Part shown: positions 1 through 8,717 of the stretch, one piece after another
Layout of the letters: each line of letters starts with the position of its first letter
Numbering within the stretch: the first letter of the stretch is position 1
Source of the DNA: Bog-756 sp963829235
GTDB taxonomy: Bacteria; Actinomycetota; Acidimicrobiia; Acidimicrobiales; RAAP-2
Assembly (NCBI GenBank): GCA_963829235.1
Contig: CAWHIF010000012.1
Span: forward strand, 62,001-126,000
Direction of reading: 5' to 3'
DNA length: 64,000 bases
Made by a program: the position numbers and the translations under genes
Notes under the pieces: model-generated
Databases searched by the model: none
Told to the model about the DNA's origin: nothing
What the model saw: the letters and a program-made list of their open reading frames with translations, nothing else

Positions 1-189
1 GCGGATGTCGAGGTCACCTTTCGGGTAGGTGACGCTGTCGTCGACCCGCGGGAACTTGGGGAAGTTGGTGAGGTCGACCCCCAGCATGAGGACGAAGTCG
101 TCGGCCACGACCCCTTCGTCCAGGTGGGCCCCGGGCTTGCGGATCTCCAGGAACTCGTCGAGCTGTGGGTCGGCCGTCGGTTCTGACAC
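1..189 (-). CDS. Hypothetical protein, 5' part only (runs off left edge)
   Basis: The reading frame starts at GTG (187-189) after a strong ribosome site (GAGGAGGGAG, about 8 bases upstream) and stays open for 63 codons to the window edge. The visible product begins MSEPTADPQLDEF and has no domain I recognise. It is divergent from the TetR gene at 335, with 145 bp between the starts and a perfect 14-bp palindrome in the gap. That is the usual layout for a TetR regulator and its target, so control by the regulator is a reasonable inference. The function is unknown. Confidence 0.6.
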   Translation of the reverse strand, partial: MSEPTADPQLDEFLEIRKPGAHLDEGVVADDFVLMLGVDLTNFPKFPRVDDSVTYPKGDLDIR

Positions 190-290
190 GGTGGTCTCCC
201 TCCTCTGTAGGTGCCGGCTGGACGGCTCAGGCGTCGGAGAACCGCCTCTGCATGGTTCGACGAGCACCGCCGGTCAGCTTCCCTTGAGGA

Positions 291-304
291 TAGCCGATCG
301 GCTA
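291..304. promoter_or_regulatory. Perfect 14-bp palindrome, candidate TetR operator
   Basis: TAGCCGATCGGCTA is a perfect inverted repeat between two divergent genes. It covers the expected -35 position of the putative leaderless tetR promoter (-10 TACCCT at 323-328, 7 bp before the ATG at 335). Autoregulation through this site is inferred from position only. Confidence 0.5.
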
Positions 305-334
305 GGCAGCGACAACGGTGGCTACCCTGGTGCG

Positions 335-970
335 ATGGCTTCCGCCGATTCTGCCGCTTCTGCCGAGCCCGTCGACACTGCCGAGCCCGTCGACACCGTC
401 GACACCGTCGCATCCGAGCCCGTGCCGCGCAGCGCGGCCAAGGCCCGCATCATCAACGCCGCCCTCGACCTGTTCGCCGAGCACGGCGTCGGGGGGACCT
501 CCCTGCAGATGATCGCCGACGCCATCGGGGTGACCAAGGCCGCCGTCTACCACCAGTTCAAGACGAAAGAAGAGATCGTCCTCGCTGCCGCCGAGGTCGA
601 ACTCTCGAATGTCGAGGCGGCGATCGAAGCGGCAGAGGCCGAGTCGACCCGAACCCGGGCCCGCGAGGTGCTGATCACCCGCATCGTCGACCTCGCCGTC
701 GAACGCCGTCGCATGGAGAGCACCCTCCTCGGCGATCCGGTCATCATCCGGTTCTTCGCCCACCACGAGCCGTTCCGGCAGGTGATGGACCGCCTCTACC
801 GGCTCCTCATGGGCGATGACGCCGGGCCCGACGGGCGCGTTCCCGCCGCCATGCTCACGGCGGCGATCGGCGGTGCCGTGATGCACCCCCTCGTCGCCGA
901 CCTGGACGACGAAACGCTGCGATCCCAACTCCTGCACCTGGCCCGGCGGTTCCTCGAACTCCCCGATTGA
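335..970 (+). CDS. TetR/AcrR family transcriptional regulator
   Basis: A 211-residue regulator. An acidic, low-complexity N-terminal tail of about 30 residues with repeated EPVDT units precedes a typical TetR helix-turn-helix: AKARIINAALDLFAEHG, then GTSLQMIADAIGVTKAAVY and HQFKTKEEI. The C-terminal ligand domain is generic, so no ligand can be named. The frame is open further upstream to position 29, but the ATG at 335 fits both the domain length and a TACCCT -10 box seven bases before it, suggesting a leaderless mRNA. The likely target is the divergent gene at 1-189 and the gene itself, via the palindrome at 291-304. Confidence 0.88.
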   Translation: MASADSAASAEPVDTAEPVDTVDTVASEPVPRSAAKARIINAALDLFAEHGVGGTSLQMIADAIGVTKAAVYHQFKTKEEIVLAAAEVELSNVEAAIEAAEAESTRTRAREVLITRIVDLAVERRRMESTLLGDPVIIRFFAHHEPFRQVMDRLYRLLMGDDAGPDGRVPAAMLTAAIGGAVMHPLVADLDDETLRSQLLHLARRFLELPD

Positions 971-1086
971 GTCGGTGACGTCGGCGTCAGGCCGCTGGAA
1001 CCTCACCGGTCCGGGACGGACGGACGGGTGGGCGTTGCGGGCGCACCCTCCGGAACGGCCGGCCCTGCCGGGGACCGACCCGGCCT

Positions 1087-1278
1087 TCACTCGGCCCGCC
1101 GGACAGTGCCCGCTTCCCAGAAGAAGGAGAACTCGACCGTGTCCTCCTCGTCCCGCTGACCGGTGGACACCAACCGCCATCCGGCCTCGGCGTAAGCATT
1201 CAGGTGGCTCTGCACCCGCTTGTCGAACTTCCGGTCACGAAGACTCACCGCCAGACCACTGTAGGTGTAGCGCACCAT
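1087..1278 (-). CDS. Small DUF4177-like protein
   Basis: A 63-residue product beginning MVRYTYSGLAVSLRDRKF with the line NAYAEAGWRLVSTGQ, the pattern of the small DUF4177-type proteins (beta strand, helix, 'aGWrlv', then strands). The ATG at 1276-1278 is preceded by GAGGGAGG. The frame extends ten codons further upstream (to 1308) without a better ribosome site. It stands alone, convergent with tetR. The role of the family is unknown, and the family match is by eye. Confidence 0.6.
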   Translation of the reverse strand: MVRYTYSGLAVSLRDRKFDKRVQSHLNAYAEAGWRLVSTGQRDEEDTVEFSFFWEAGTVRRAE

Positions 1279-1528
1279 TGCCTCCCTCGTGCTTTTGGAC
1301 GCACACATTAAAAGGGCGGCCTCTCCGGGAGCCGGACCCCAGGTGAGAGCGGTGTGCCGGCGAGGGGGGCTACCCCCAGGGGACGAATCCGGCTGACCAC
1401 ATTCCCGAGACGACCGATTTTCTCTATGTTTGACCTGTGGGAACAGGAGAGGTGCAGAACCCGGAGCAGCGCGGCACGCCCGGGTACCGGTCGACGTCCG
1501 GCATCCCGGGCTCAGGCCTCATGCCCCC

Positions 1529-2873
1529 ATGGTGATCACCTGGGGCTCGGAGCCCAACTCCCGCCTGGAGGAGATCGCCCGGACGGTGGTCGAGACGCCG
1601 TTCACCCGACGGACCTGGGCCGAGCTGCTCTTCCTGATGGCGGGCATGCCCATCGCCTTCGTCGGGATCGCGTTCGTGGGCATCACCATGGCCGCGGGCG
1701 TCGTGCTGGCCATCACCTTCATCGGGATCGCCCTCATCGGCGTGGCCGTGCGTGGGGCCCGCGGCATCGGGGGGATGCAGCGAAAGCTGGCCGGTGCGCT
1801 GCTCGACGAGACCATCGACGAGCCGGAGCCGTTCGAGCCACGACCGGGCTACCTCGGGTGGCTCCAGTCCGCGCTCCGGGACCGGACCGGCTGGAAGGCG
1901 ATGGCCTACCTGGCCATCAAGGTGCCGCTGGCCCTCGTGGCCTTCCTCACCGCGTTCAGTCTGTGGTGGGATGCCTTCCGGTGCCTGACCTATCCGCTGT
2001 GGGGGGTCGCCCACCGCGGGGGTGTGGCGGAGTGGGGGGCCATCCGGATCTTCTTCCAGCCCAACTATCTCTCCGACGGGAGCAGCGGTCCGTTCGTGGT
2101 CCTGGCCACCGTGATCACCGGGGCCATCTTCTTCTTCATCGCCCCGTGGCCGGTGCGGTTCTTCGACTACCTCGACCGCCTGCTCATGCGGGCACTTCTC
2201 GCCCCGGACGCCATGACCGTCCGGGTGCGCACCCTCGAGCAGGCCCGGGCCCAGACCGTCGACGCGTCCGCCGCCACCCTCCGGAAGATCGAGCGTGATC
2301 TCCATGACGGCACCCAGGCCCAGCTGGTCGCCTTGGCCATGCGCCTCGGGATGGCCAAGGAGAAGCTCTCCGACCCGGACCATCTCGACATCGAACAGGT
2401 CAGGGACCTGGTCAACGATGCCCACAAGGGGGCCAAGGAAGCGATCGTCGAGCTGCGCGACCTCGCCGCGGGGTATCCATCCACCGGCGCTCGACGTGGG
2501 GTTGGAGGGTGCCCTGGCCACGTTGGCAGCGCGGAGCACGATCCCGACCGAGCTCTCTGTCACCATCGAAGAGCGGCCGAGCCCGGCCATCGAGGCCATC
2601 GCCTACTTCTGCGTGGCCGAGCTCATGGCCAACGTCGCCCAGCACTCCTTCGCCTCGCGGGCCCGCGTGTCCTGTACCCAGCAGGGTCGCTGGCTGCGTC
2701 TGGTGGTACGGGACGACGGGGTCGGAGGGGCCCAGGCGGTCAGCACCGGTTCGACCTCCAGCGGGCTGAGTGGGTTGGCCGACCGGGTGCACAGTGTCGA
2801 CGGAAATCTCGAGGTCACCAGCCCCCCACGCGGGCCCACGGTCGTGACCGTCGATCTCCCGCTCCGGGCCTGA
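1529..2873 (+). pseudogene. Two-component sensor histidine kinase, broken by one frameshift
   Basis: The N-terminal part (to about residue 220) is the multi-pass 'putative sensor' membrane region common in actinobacterial NarL-partner kinases. A HisKA_3 dimerisation segment follows with the phosphoacceptor in ERDLHDG (about His259). The reading frame is lost at the G run 2470-2473: removing one G joins ELRDLAAG to IHPPALDVGLEGAL, the expected continuation. After the shift come the ATPase motifs ELMANVAQHS, VRDDGVGG and GLSGLADRV, and a stop at 2871-2873. The response regulator starts five bases later. As written, the product would lack its ATP-binding domain. A sequencing error is at least as likely as a true pseudogene. 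Confidence 0.82.
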
Positions 2874-2878
2874 CCGCG

Positions 2879-3529
2879 GTGCCGCTCCGGGTCGCCATCG
2901 CCGAGGACTCGGTCATCCTCCGCGACGGGCTCGTCCAACTGCTCGTCGACCGCGGGTTCGAGATCACCGCCGCGGTGGCCGACGGCGCCGCGCTCCGGGC
3001 CGCCGTCGAACGCGAGCGACCGGACGTCGCCGTCGTCGACATCCGGATGCCGCCGTCGTTCACCGACGAGGGGCTGCGGGTGGCCATCGATCTCCGTCGC
3101 CAGTACCAGGGATTGGCCATCCTCATGTTCTCCCAGTACATCGAGACCCGCTATGCCGAGGAGCTCCTGGGTGACGACGCCACGGGCATCGGGTACCTCC
3201 TGAAGGACCGCGTGGCCGACGTGAGCCAGTTCGTCGAGGCCCTGGAGCGGGTGGCCTCGGGGGGCACGGCCCTCGATCCCGAAGTCGTCACCCAGCTCAT
3301 GGGCGCCTCCCGACGCCGCGACTCGATCTCCGTGCTCACGGCCCGCGAGAGGGATGTGCTCTCCCTCATGGCCGAGGGGCGGACCAATACGGCCATCGCC
3401 GACTCCCTCTGTATCTCCGAGGGGGCGGTCGAGAAGCATGTGACCAACATCTTCTCCAAGTTGAATCTGCCCGCCTCGCAGGCCGACCACCGACGGGTCC
3501 TGGCCGTGCTCCGCTATCTCGACACATGA
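2879..3529 (+). CDS. NarL/FixJ family response regulator
   Basis: A 216-residue protein starting at GTG, five bases after the kinase stop. The receiver domain (residues 1-125) has the acidic pair in AIAEDS, the phosphorylatable aspartate in VVDIRMPP (about Asp54) and the conserved lysine in YLLKDR. The C-terminal LuxR-type helix-turn-helix (about 150-205) reads LTARERDVLSLMAEGRTNTA and ISEGAVEKHVTNIFSKL. It is the cognate partner of the kinase at 1529. The ABC exporter 320 bp downstream is a plausible target, as these systems often control adjacent exporters; this is inference. Confidence 0.93.
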   Translation: MPLRVAIAEDSVILRDGLVQLLVDRGFEITAAVADGAALRAAVERERPDVAVVDIRMPPSFTDEGLRVAIDLRRQYQGLAILMFSQYIETRYAEELLGDDATGIGYLLKDRVADVSQFVEALERVASGGTALDPEVVTQLMGASRRRDSISVLTARERDVLSLMAEGRTNTAIADSLCISEGAVEKHVTNIFSKLNLPASQADHRRVLAVLRYLDT

Positions 3530-3672
3530 CCGACCGATTGGTGATGATCCGGTTGATCGGTGATCGCGGACCTGTCGTCGCCCTTGCGTACCGGCACCGC
3601 ACGGCCCCGATCGGGGGATTACCCCACCACGAATGACCCGCTAGCCGCATTCCATCTGCGATCGGGCTGTCT

Positions 3673-3678
3673 TACCCT
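3673..3678 (+). promoter_or_regulatory. Putative -10 box of a leaderless promoter
   Basis: TACCCT lies six bases before the first ATG of the repeat array (3685). The same hexamer with the same spacing precedes tetR at 335. The -35 region is weak. Confidence 0.35.
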
Positions 3679-3680
3679 GG

Positions 3681-3839
3681 CACCATGCTGACGACCGGAG
3701 GCACCATGCTGACGACCGGAGGCACCATGCTGACGACCAGAGGCACCATGCTGACGACCAGAGGCACCATGCTGACGACCAGAGGCACCATGCTGACGAC
3801 CGGACGCCCATGCTGACAACCGGCACCATGCTGACAACC
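3681..3839 (+). repeat. 21-bp tandem repeat, six full copies plus two degenerate ones
   Basis: Units start at 3681, 3702, 3723, 3744, 3765 and 3786, followed by two shortened copies to about 3839. Each unit carries a start codon, and units join so that GGAGG or AGAGG sits four bases before the next ATG (GGAGGCACCATG). The unit length is a multiple of three, so every frame is maintained through the array. The array ends just before the start codon of the ABC ATPase. Confidence 0.95.
3685..3816 (+). CDS. Putative 43-residue repeat leader peptide
   Basis: Reading from the first ATG of the array gives a heptad peptide (MLTTGGT, later MLTTRGT) repeated six times and ending GRPC before TGA at 3814-3816. 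The putative -10 box TACCCT ends six bases before this ATG, so the mRNA could be leaderless. Its stop overlaps the start of the next small frame (3810). No homolog is known to me. Translation is inferred; the repeat could equally be a neutral minisatellite. Confidence 0.35.
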   Translation: MLTTGGTMLTTGGTMLTTRGTMLTTRGTMLTTRGTMLTTGRPC

Positions 3840-3854
3840 GGACGGGCCCGATGA
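3810..3854 (+). CDS. Putative 14-residue coupling peptide
   Basis: ATG at 3810 overlaps the end of the repeat peptide, and its TGA (3852-3854) overlaps the ATG of the ABC ATPase (3851-3853) as ATGA. The predicted peptide is MLTTGTMLTTGRAR. The ATPase has no convincing ribosome site of its own, so coupled translation through this frame would explain its expression. This is inferred from the overlaps only. Confidence 0.35.
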   Translation: MLTTGTMLTTGRAR

Positions 3855-4828
3855 GCCTCACCATGTCCACGGACAAAGCGGGCCTCCGTGATCTGGAGAC
3901 CCAGTGGGCCGTCGAGACCCACGGGCTGACCAAGCGCTTCGGCGAGAACATCGCCGTGAACGACGTCGAGCTGCTGGTCCCCCGGGGCTGTGCCTTCGGC
4001 TACCTGGGGCCGAACGGCGCCGGCAAGACCACCCTCATCCGGGTGCTGCTCGGGCTCACCCATGCCGACGCCGGCACCATGCAGCTGCTCGGCCATCCGG
4101 TTCCCCGGCACCGGGCCGCCGCCCTGGCCCGGGTCGGGGCCATCGTCGACGAGCCCCGGTTCCACGGGCACCTGACCGGGAGGCAGAACCTCCAGATCCT
4201 GGCCGCGGCCCGAGAGCCCGAGGCCAGACAGCGGATCGGGCCGGCCCTCGAGCGGGTCGGGATCCTGCACCGGGCCGACGACAAGGTGTCCAAGTACTCG
4301 ATGGGCATGCGCCAGCGCCTCGGGGTGGCCGCCTGTCTCATCGGTGACCCCCAGCTCCTCATCCTCGACGAACCCATGAACGGGCTGGACCCGGCCGGGA
4401 TGCAGGACATGCGGGACATGATCCTGTCCCTCGTGGCCGAGGGCCGCACCGTCGTCCTCTCCTCCCACCTGCTGGACGAGGTCGAACGCACCTGTGACGC
4501 GGTGGCCATCGTGGACCGGGGCAAGGTCATCCGCCAGGGGGCCATCACCGACCTGCTGGCCGGGTCGTCCTTCGTGGTGGAGATCGAATGCTCGGAGCCG
4601 TCGAGGGCCGGCGAACTGCTCGGGGCCACCTCCATCGGCGGGCGGGTCGAGATCGGGCCCCTCGGCCTCGGGATCACCCTGCCGTCGGGGACCGGACGCG
4701 ACGTCATCGCCGAGATCAACCGCATCCTGGTGGGCGCCGGCGTCTCGGTCTACCGGCTCCAGGAGGTGCAGACCTCGCTCGAGTCGTGGTTCCTGCAGGT
4801 CACCAGCCGACTGGGGGCGTCCGAATGA
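3851..4828 (+). CDS. ABC transporter ATP-binding protein
   Basis: A 325-residue cytoplasmic ATPase of the DrrA/CcmA-like exporter class. Walker A is GPNGAGKT (53-60), the signature is SMGMRQRLG (150-158), Walker B is LLILDEP (169-175), and the switch histidine is in SSHLLDEV. A C-terminal extension of about 100 residues follows the nucleotide-binding domain, as is common in this class. The start is set by the ATGA overlap with the upstream peptide frame. The gene ends ATGA into the permease, so the two form one exporter. The substrate is unknown; the two-component system upstream suggests envelope stress or antimicrobial response. Confidence 0.93.
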   Translation: MSLTMSTDKAGLRDLETQWAVETHGLTKRFGENIAVNDVELLVPRGCAFGYLGPNGAGKTTLIRVLLGLTHADAGTMQLLGHPVPRHRAAALARVGAIVDEPRFHGHLTGRQNLQILAAAREPEARQRIGPALERVGILHRADDKVSKYSMGMRQRLGVAACLIGDPQLLILDEPMNGLDPAGMQDMRDMILSLVAEGRTVVLSSHLLDEVERTCDAVAIVDRGKVIRQGAITDLLAGSSFVVEIECSEPSRAGELLGATSIGGRVEIGPLGLGITLPSGTGRDVIAEINRILVGAGVSVYRLQEVQTSLESWFLQVTSRLGASE

Positions 4829-6040
4829 CCACCACCACCGATGCGCCGGCCCCGGTGCCGGCACCCATCCGCCTCGATCACTCGCCCGACCGCCGCGGAT
4901 CGTGGATCCCGACCTGGGGCATGGTCAGCCACGCGCTTCATGGAGCTGCGCAAGCGGCGGGGCCTCATGATCGCCCTCATCCTCGTCACCATCGGCATCC
5001 CCACCCTCTTCCTCGTCATCCGCCTCCTGGCCCACGCCTTCGACCCGAAGTCCTACGGTCCGGCCGGCGGGTCGGACATCTTCAACGCCCTGGTGGCCGG
5101 CGTGCTCTATGTCTTCGGCTTCATCGTGGCCGCCACCTTGGGCTGCACGGCCGGATCCGTCGACCTCACCGAGGGGATGTTCCGCCATCTGGTCGTGACC
5201 GGCCGGTCGCGGTTGGCGCTCTACCTGGCCCGGATACCGGCCGGACTGGCCATCGTGGTACCGGTGGTGGCCGTCGGGTTCACCATCGTGTGCGCGGTGT
5301 GCGTGTTCGCCGCACCCACCCAGTCCAACTACGACGGGGTCAACATCCCCCCAGGACTGTCCCAAGCCGCCTTTGTGCACTGGGCCACCGACCACCAGGA
5401 CGAGGTGATCTGCAACTTCAACTTCCACGGGGGTCCGTCAACGCCGGCGGTGGTCAACGACGTCCTCGGCCCGAACGGCGTCCCGTGCAATGGCCCCGGC
5501 GGTGGACCCGGGGGTCCAACCGTGGTCCAAAAGGGTCCCGGCGGACCTCCTGCGTCTGCTCCGCCGACGGCGGCGATGATCAGGACCGTGGCGGTACTGA
5601 TGGCCGACCAGAACTATCGGGCCTACTCCAAGGTTTTCCTGTCCCCGTCGGTCGGGCTCATGGTCCGCACCGGTCTCTGGATCGAGCTCGAGGTGGTCGT
5701 CGGCTTCATGGTCGGGCTCGGGCTCGGCTCGCTGCTCGGACAGCGGACCGTCGCCGTGGTGCTCATGATCGTGCTCGAGATCATCCTCACCCCGATCGTG
5801 TCGCGGGCCAACATCCCCCACCTGATCAATCTGCAGCGCTCGGTCGTCGGGTTGGCGGTGGCCCATCTCGAACCGTCAGGCCTCGCATTCGTCTTCGGAG
5901 GGGGTGGTGGACCGGGCGGCAACCAGGGCACCTCCCAACTGGTACCGGAGTCGACGACGGCGGCCGTCTGCGTCATCATCGCCTGGCTGGTGGGCTGGAC
6001 GGCTCTCGGTGCCTGGCGGATGGTGAAGCGGGACGCCTGA
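4825..6040 (+). pseudogene. ABC-2 type permease, one frameshift near the N-terminus
   Basis: Translation starts in the ATGA overlap and gives MTTTTDAPAPVPAPIRLDHS and on to TWGMVS. The frame must then drop one C at about 4929-4930 to continue as TRFMELRKRRGLMIALILV, the usual cytoplasmic entry to the first membrane helix. Roughly six hydrophobic segments follow, with a large Gly/Pro-rich outside loop (about residues 190-240). The last helix is followed by WRMVKRDA. It is the partner of the ATPase at 3851. A single-base insertion error is plausible; the rest of the frame is intact. Confidence 0.8.
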
Positions 6041-6122
6041 GCGCGGACTCGGCGCTGTGATCCCGCGCTGGCATGCCCCTTGGGATCTGCAGCCCGACAG
6101 CCCCGCCGCTAACGTGCCCGCC

Positions 6123-7121
6123 ATGGGATTCGTACCGTTGGGAAGATCCGGTTTGAAGGTGTCACGCGCGTGCCTCGGCACCATGACCTTCGGCAACACC
6201 GAGTGGGGGACGGACGAGCCCGAATCGAAACGGATCGTCGACTCCTTCATCGATGCCGGCCACAACTTCATCGACACCGCCGACGTGTACAACGCCGGCA
6301 TCTCCGAGGAGATCGTCGGACGGGCCATCACCGGCAAACGCGACGGGGTCGTGCTGGCCACCAAGGGCTACAACGTCATGGGAGGCGGACCCAACGACCG
6401 GGGCTCGTCCCGGGCCCACCTGACCCGGGCGCTCGAGGCCAGTCTGCGCCGGCTGGGCACGGACTACATCGATCTCTATCAGCTGCACAACTGGGACCAC
6501 GACACCCCGATCGAGGAGAGCATGGCCACACTCGACGGCTTCGTCCGATCGGGAAAGGTCCGCTACATCGGGTGCTCGAACTTCTACGGCAGCCAGCTGG
6601 TCGAAGCCCAGTGGGCGGCCCACCGCCAGGGAGGGGCTCCCCTGGTCAGTCTGCAACCCCAGTACTCACTGATCTGGCGCGACATCGAGCTCGACATCCT
6701 CCCCACCGCCACCCGCCACGGGATGGGTGTCATCGTATGGAGCCCGCTCGGCGGGGGGATGCTCACGGGCAAGTACGCCGCCCGGGACGAGCTCCCGGCC
6801 GACGGTCGCCTGAGCAGAGGTTCGGACATGGAAGCGGAAGGGATGAGGATGCTCACCCTCACCGACCGGAACTTCGAGATCGTGGCCGAAGTGGGCAAGG
6901 TGGCCGCCGAGCTCGGTTCGACACCGACCGCGGTCAGCCTCGCGTGGCTCCTCAACCGCCCGGGCATCACCTCGGTCATCATCGGTCCCCGGACGCTCGA
7001 TCAGCTGGCCCAGAATCTGGCCGGATTCGAGCTGGCCCTGCCCCGTGAGTCGGCCAAAGGCCTGAGCAGGGTGTCACGGCCCCCGGTGAGCTATCCCTGG
7101 TACATGCAGCTCCAGATATGA
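6123..7121 (+). CDS. Aldo/keto reductase
   Basis: A 332-residue NADP-dependent oxidoreductase of the AKR fold. The tetrad is visible: Asp51 and Tyr56 in FIDTADVYNAG, Lys81 in VLATKGYN and a histidine in YQLHNWDHD (about His122). The nucleotide-binding end includes SLAWLLNRPGITSVIIGPR. Proteins of this sub-type (PLGRSGLKVSRACLGTMTFG) reduce small aldehydes and ketones; the substrate cannot be told. The ATG at 6123 lacks a ribosome site but has TAACGT seven bases upstream, suggesting a leaderless transcript. It is convergent with the DUF2079 gene. Confidence 0.93.
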   Translation: MGFVPLGRSGLKVSRACLGTMTFGNTEWGTDEPESKRIVDSFIDAGHNFIDTADVYNAGISEEIVGRAITGKRDGVVLATKGYNVMGGGPNDRGSSRAHLTRALEASLRRLGTDYIDLYQLHNWDHDTPIEESMATLDGFVRSGKVRYIGCSNFYGSQLVEAQWAAHRQGGAPLVSLQPQYSLIWRDIELDILPTATRHGMGVIVWSPLGGGMLTGKYAARDELPADGRLSRGSDMEAEGMRMLTLTDRNFEIVAEVGKVAAELGSTPTAVSLAWLLNRPGITSVIIGPRTLDQLAQNLAGFELALPRESAKGLSRVSRPPVSYPWYMQLQI

Positions 7122-7142
7122 GGGTGCTCCGACCCGGACCGG

Positions 7143-8717
7143 TCAGGGACGGGTGGGCACGTCGACCCGGGTCGTACCTGCGGGTGGATGCCACACCAGG
7201 GCGGTGACGCCGTCGGCATCGACCAGGGTGCGGGCATGCAGGTGGTCGCGCACGAAGGCGATCGCCCTCACGTCCCCGGCCGCGTCGGCCCCGGGGAACT
7301 TGTCCTCGGACGCCGGATAGAACACGAACACCACCTCCCGGCTCTGCACCGGGAAGGACCCGTTCGGATAGAACCAGTAGCAGTAGGGGCGGGAGCAGAA
7401 CCGGCCCATGGTGCTGATGGTGCTGATCACCTCGGCATCGGCCGGTGTGACGGCCAGGGCCCGGTTGATCTGGCCGGCCTGGGCCGGGCCGATCTCGGAG
7501 ACGGCGAGACGGATGGAGGCGGGCGCCGATCCCACGCCGTATGAAAGGGCCTGCACCGTCACCGCCAGGGCCACGACGATGGCCGGGATCCAGCCGTAGC
7601 GGAACCGCTGGGCCGTCCACACCAGCACCATGACCGTTCCGAGCAGGACGAACGGGTAGACGGCGGCGTTCTGGAAGGCCTGATTGCTCAGTGAGGCGTT
7701 GGCACTCAGGGCATTGACGACCATGACCACCACCGGGACTCCGAATCCCCAGGCGGAGGCCAGTCCGACCACACCGGTCTGCTTGACCAGAACGTACATG
7801 TCGGAGAGGCGACTCTGGACTTGGTCGATGACCCGGGCGGGATGGACGAGCAGACCGGTGACCAGGACGACGATGCCGGTGGGGCCGGCCAGGGTCTGCC
7901 GGCCGACCAGGTGGGCATAGGTGGCCATGCCCGATCCGGCGCTGGCGCCGAGCACCGAGACCACGGCCAACCAGCCGATGGCGGCCGCCACCACCAGGGC
8001 CCCCTGGTGCCGCGTCCCGCGGCCGGCGATGAGGGCCGAGATGCCCAGCCCGACCAGGGTGATGGCGGCGAAGGTGCCACAGGTCAGCGCCATGGCCACC
8101 CAGACCCACGCCCGCCGGTGCCGGCCCGACCACAGGTCCCGCCCGGCCAACAGCACGAACAGGGTGGAGATGGGCTCCATGTGGAAGTCGAAGCCGAGGA
8201 TCTGGTACGCACCCGGGCTGGCCACCAGCACGGCGAGTACCACCGATGCCACGCCGGCGGCGGGCCACCACGGCACCGTGCGCCGCTCGAGGTAGTCCAC
8301 GATCCAGCAGAAGACGACGAAACCGCTGCCGGCCACGGCCAGGTCCTGGATCCACAGCAGGGCCACCGACCCCGGGTACACCAGATGGACGAGGGCCAAC
8401 GGCCAGAGGATGAGCTCGAAGTCGCCCTTGATGAACGAGTAGTGGTAGACGGTGTCGTACGGATTCAGGTGGCCCTGGCCGATGAGGGTCCAGGCCTGGT
8501 TGTACGTAGCGAAGTCCTCCCCCAGGTTGTTGTGGTGGTAGACGGCCGTCGAGTAGACGACCAGGCCGATGCACCAGAGCGCCATGACCACGGCCCCGGC
8601 CACCCGCAGCCACATCCACCGTCGATCGGTCCGCCCGAGGTGGCCGTCGGTCAGTGACGGAGCGGGAACCGCCGGGTCCTGCCGGGTGGCGACGGCGGTG
8701 TCGTAGGCCACGGTCAC
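7143..8717 (-). CDS. DUF2079 family integral membrane protein
   Basis: A 524-residue protein with about ten or more hydrophobic segments. Family hallmarks are visible: GEDFATYNQAWTLIGQG, then HYSFIKGDFELILWPLA and GFDFHMEPIS. DUF2079 proteins resemble GT-C type glycosyltransferases and may work on lipid-linked sugars, but none has a settled role. The start is the GTG at 8715-8717; a second GTG lies two codons downstream. The gene is convergent with the aldo/keto reductase, 21 bp apart. Confidence 0.85.
   Translation of the reverse strand: MTVAYDTAVATRQDPAVPAPSLTDGHLGRTDRRWMWLRVAGAVVMALWCIGLVVYSTAVYHHNNLGEDFATYNQAWTLIGQGHLNPYDTVYHYSFIKGDFELILWPLALVHLVYPGSVALLWIQDLAVAGSGFVVFCWIVDYLERRTVPWWPAAGVASVVLAVLVASPGAYQILGFDFHMEPISTLFVLLAGRDLWSGRHRRAWVWVAMALTCGTFAAITLVGLGISALIAGRGTRHQGALVVAAAIGWLAVVSVLGASAGSGMATYAHLVGRQTLAGPTGIVVLVTGLLVHPARVIDQVQSRLSDMYVLVKQTGVVGLASAWGFGVPVVVMVVNALSANASLSNQAFQNAAVYPFVLLGTVMVLVWTAQRFRYGWIPAIVVALAVTVQALSYGVGSAPASIRLAVSEIGPAQAGQINRALAVTPADAEVISTISTMGRFCSRPYCYWFYPNGSFPVQSREVVFVFYPASEDKFPGADAAGDVRAIAFVRDHLHARTLVDADGVTALVWHPPAGTTRVDVPTRP

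Noticed and set aside
302..1180. Long minus-strand frame antisense to tetR
   Set aside because: Low-complexity composition (Gly, Asp, His rich) typical of antisense frames in high-GC DNA; tetR on the plus strand has clear motifs.
3681..3839. CRISPR array
   Set aside because: The units are contiguous 21-bp copies with no unique spacers, so it is a minisatellite.
3641..4864. Long minus-strand frame across the 21-bp repeats and ABC ATPase
   Set aside because: It is antisense to an ATPase with intact motifs, and its repeat (SSAWCLW-like) is only the reverse reading of the 21-bp array.
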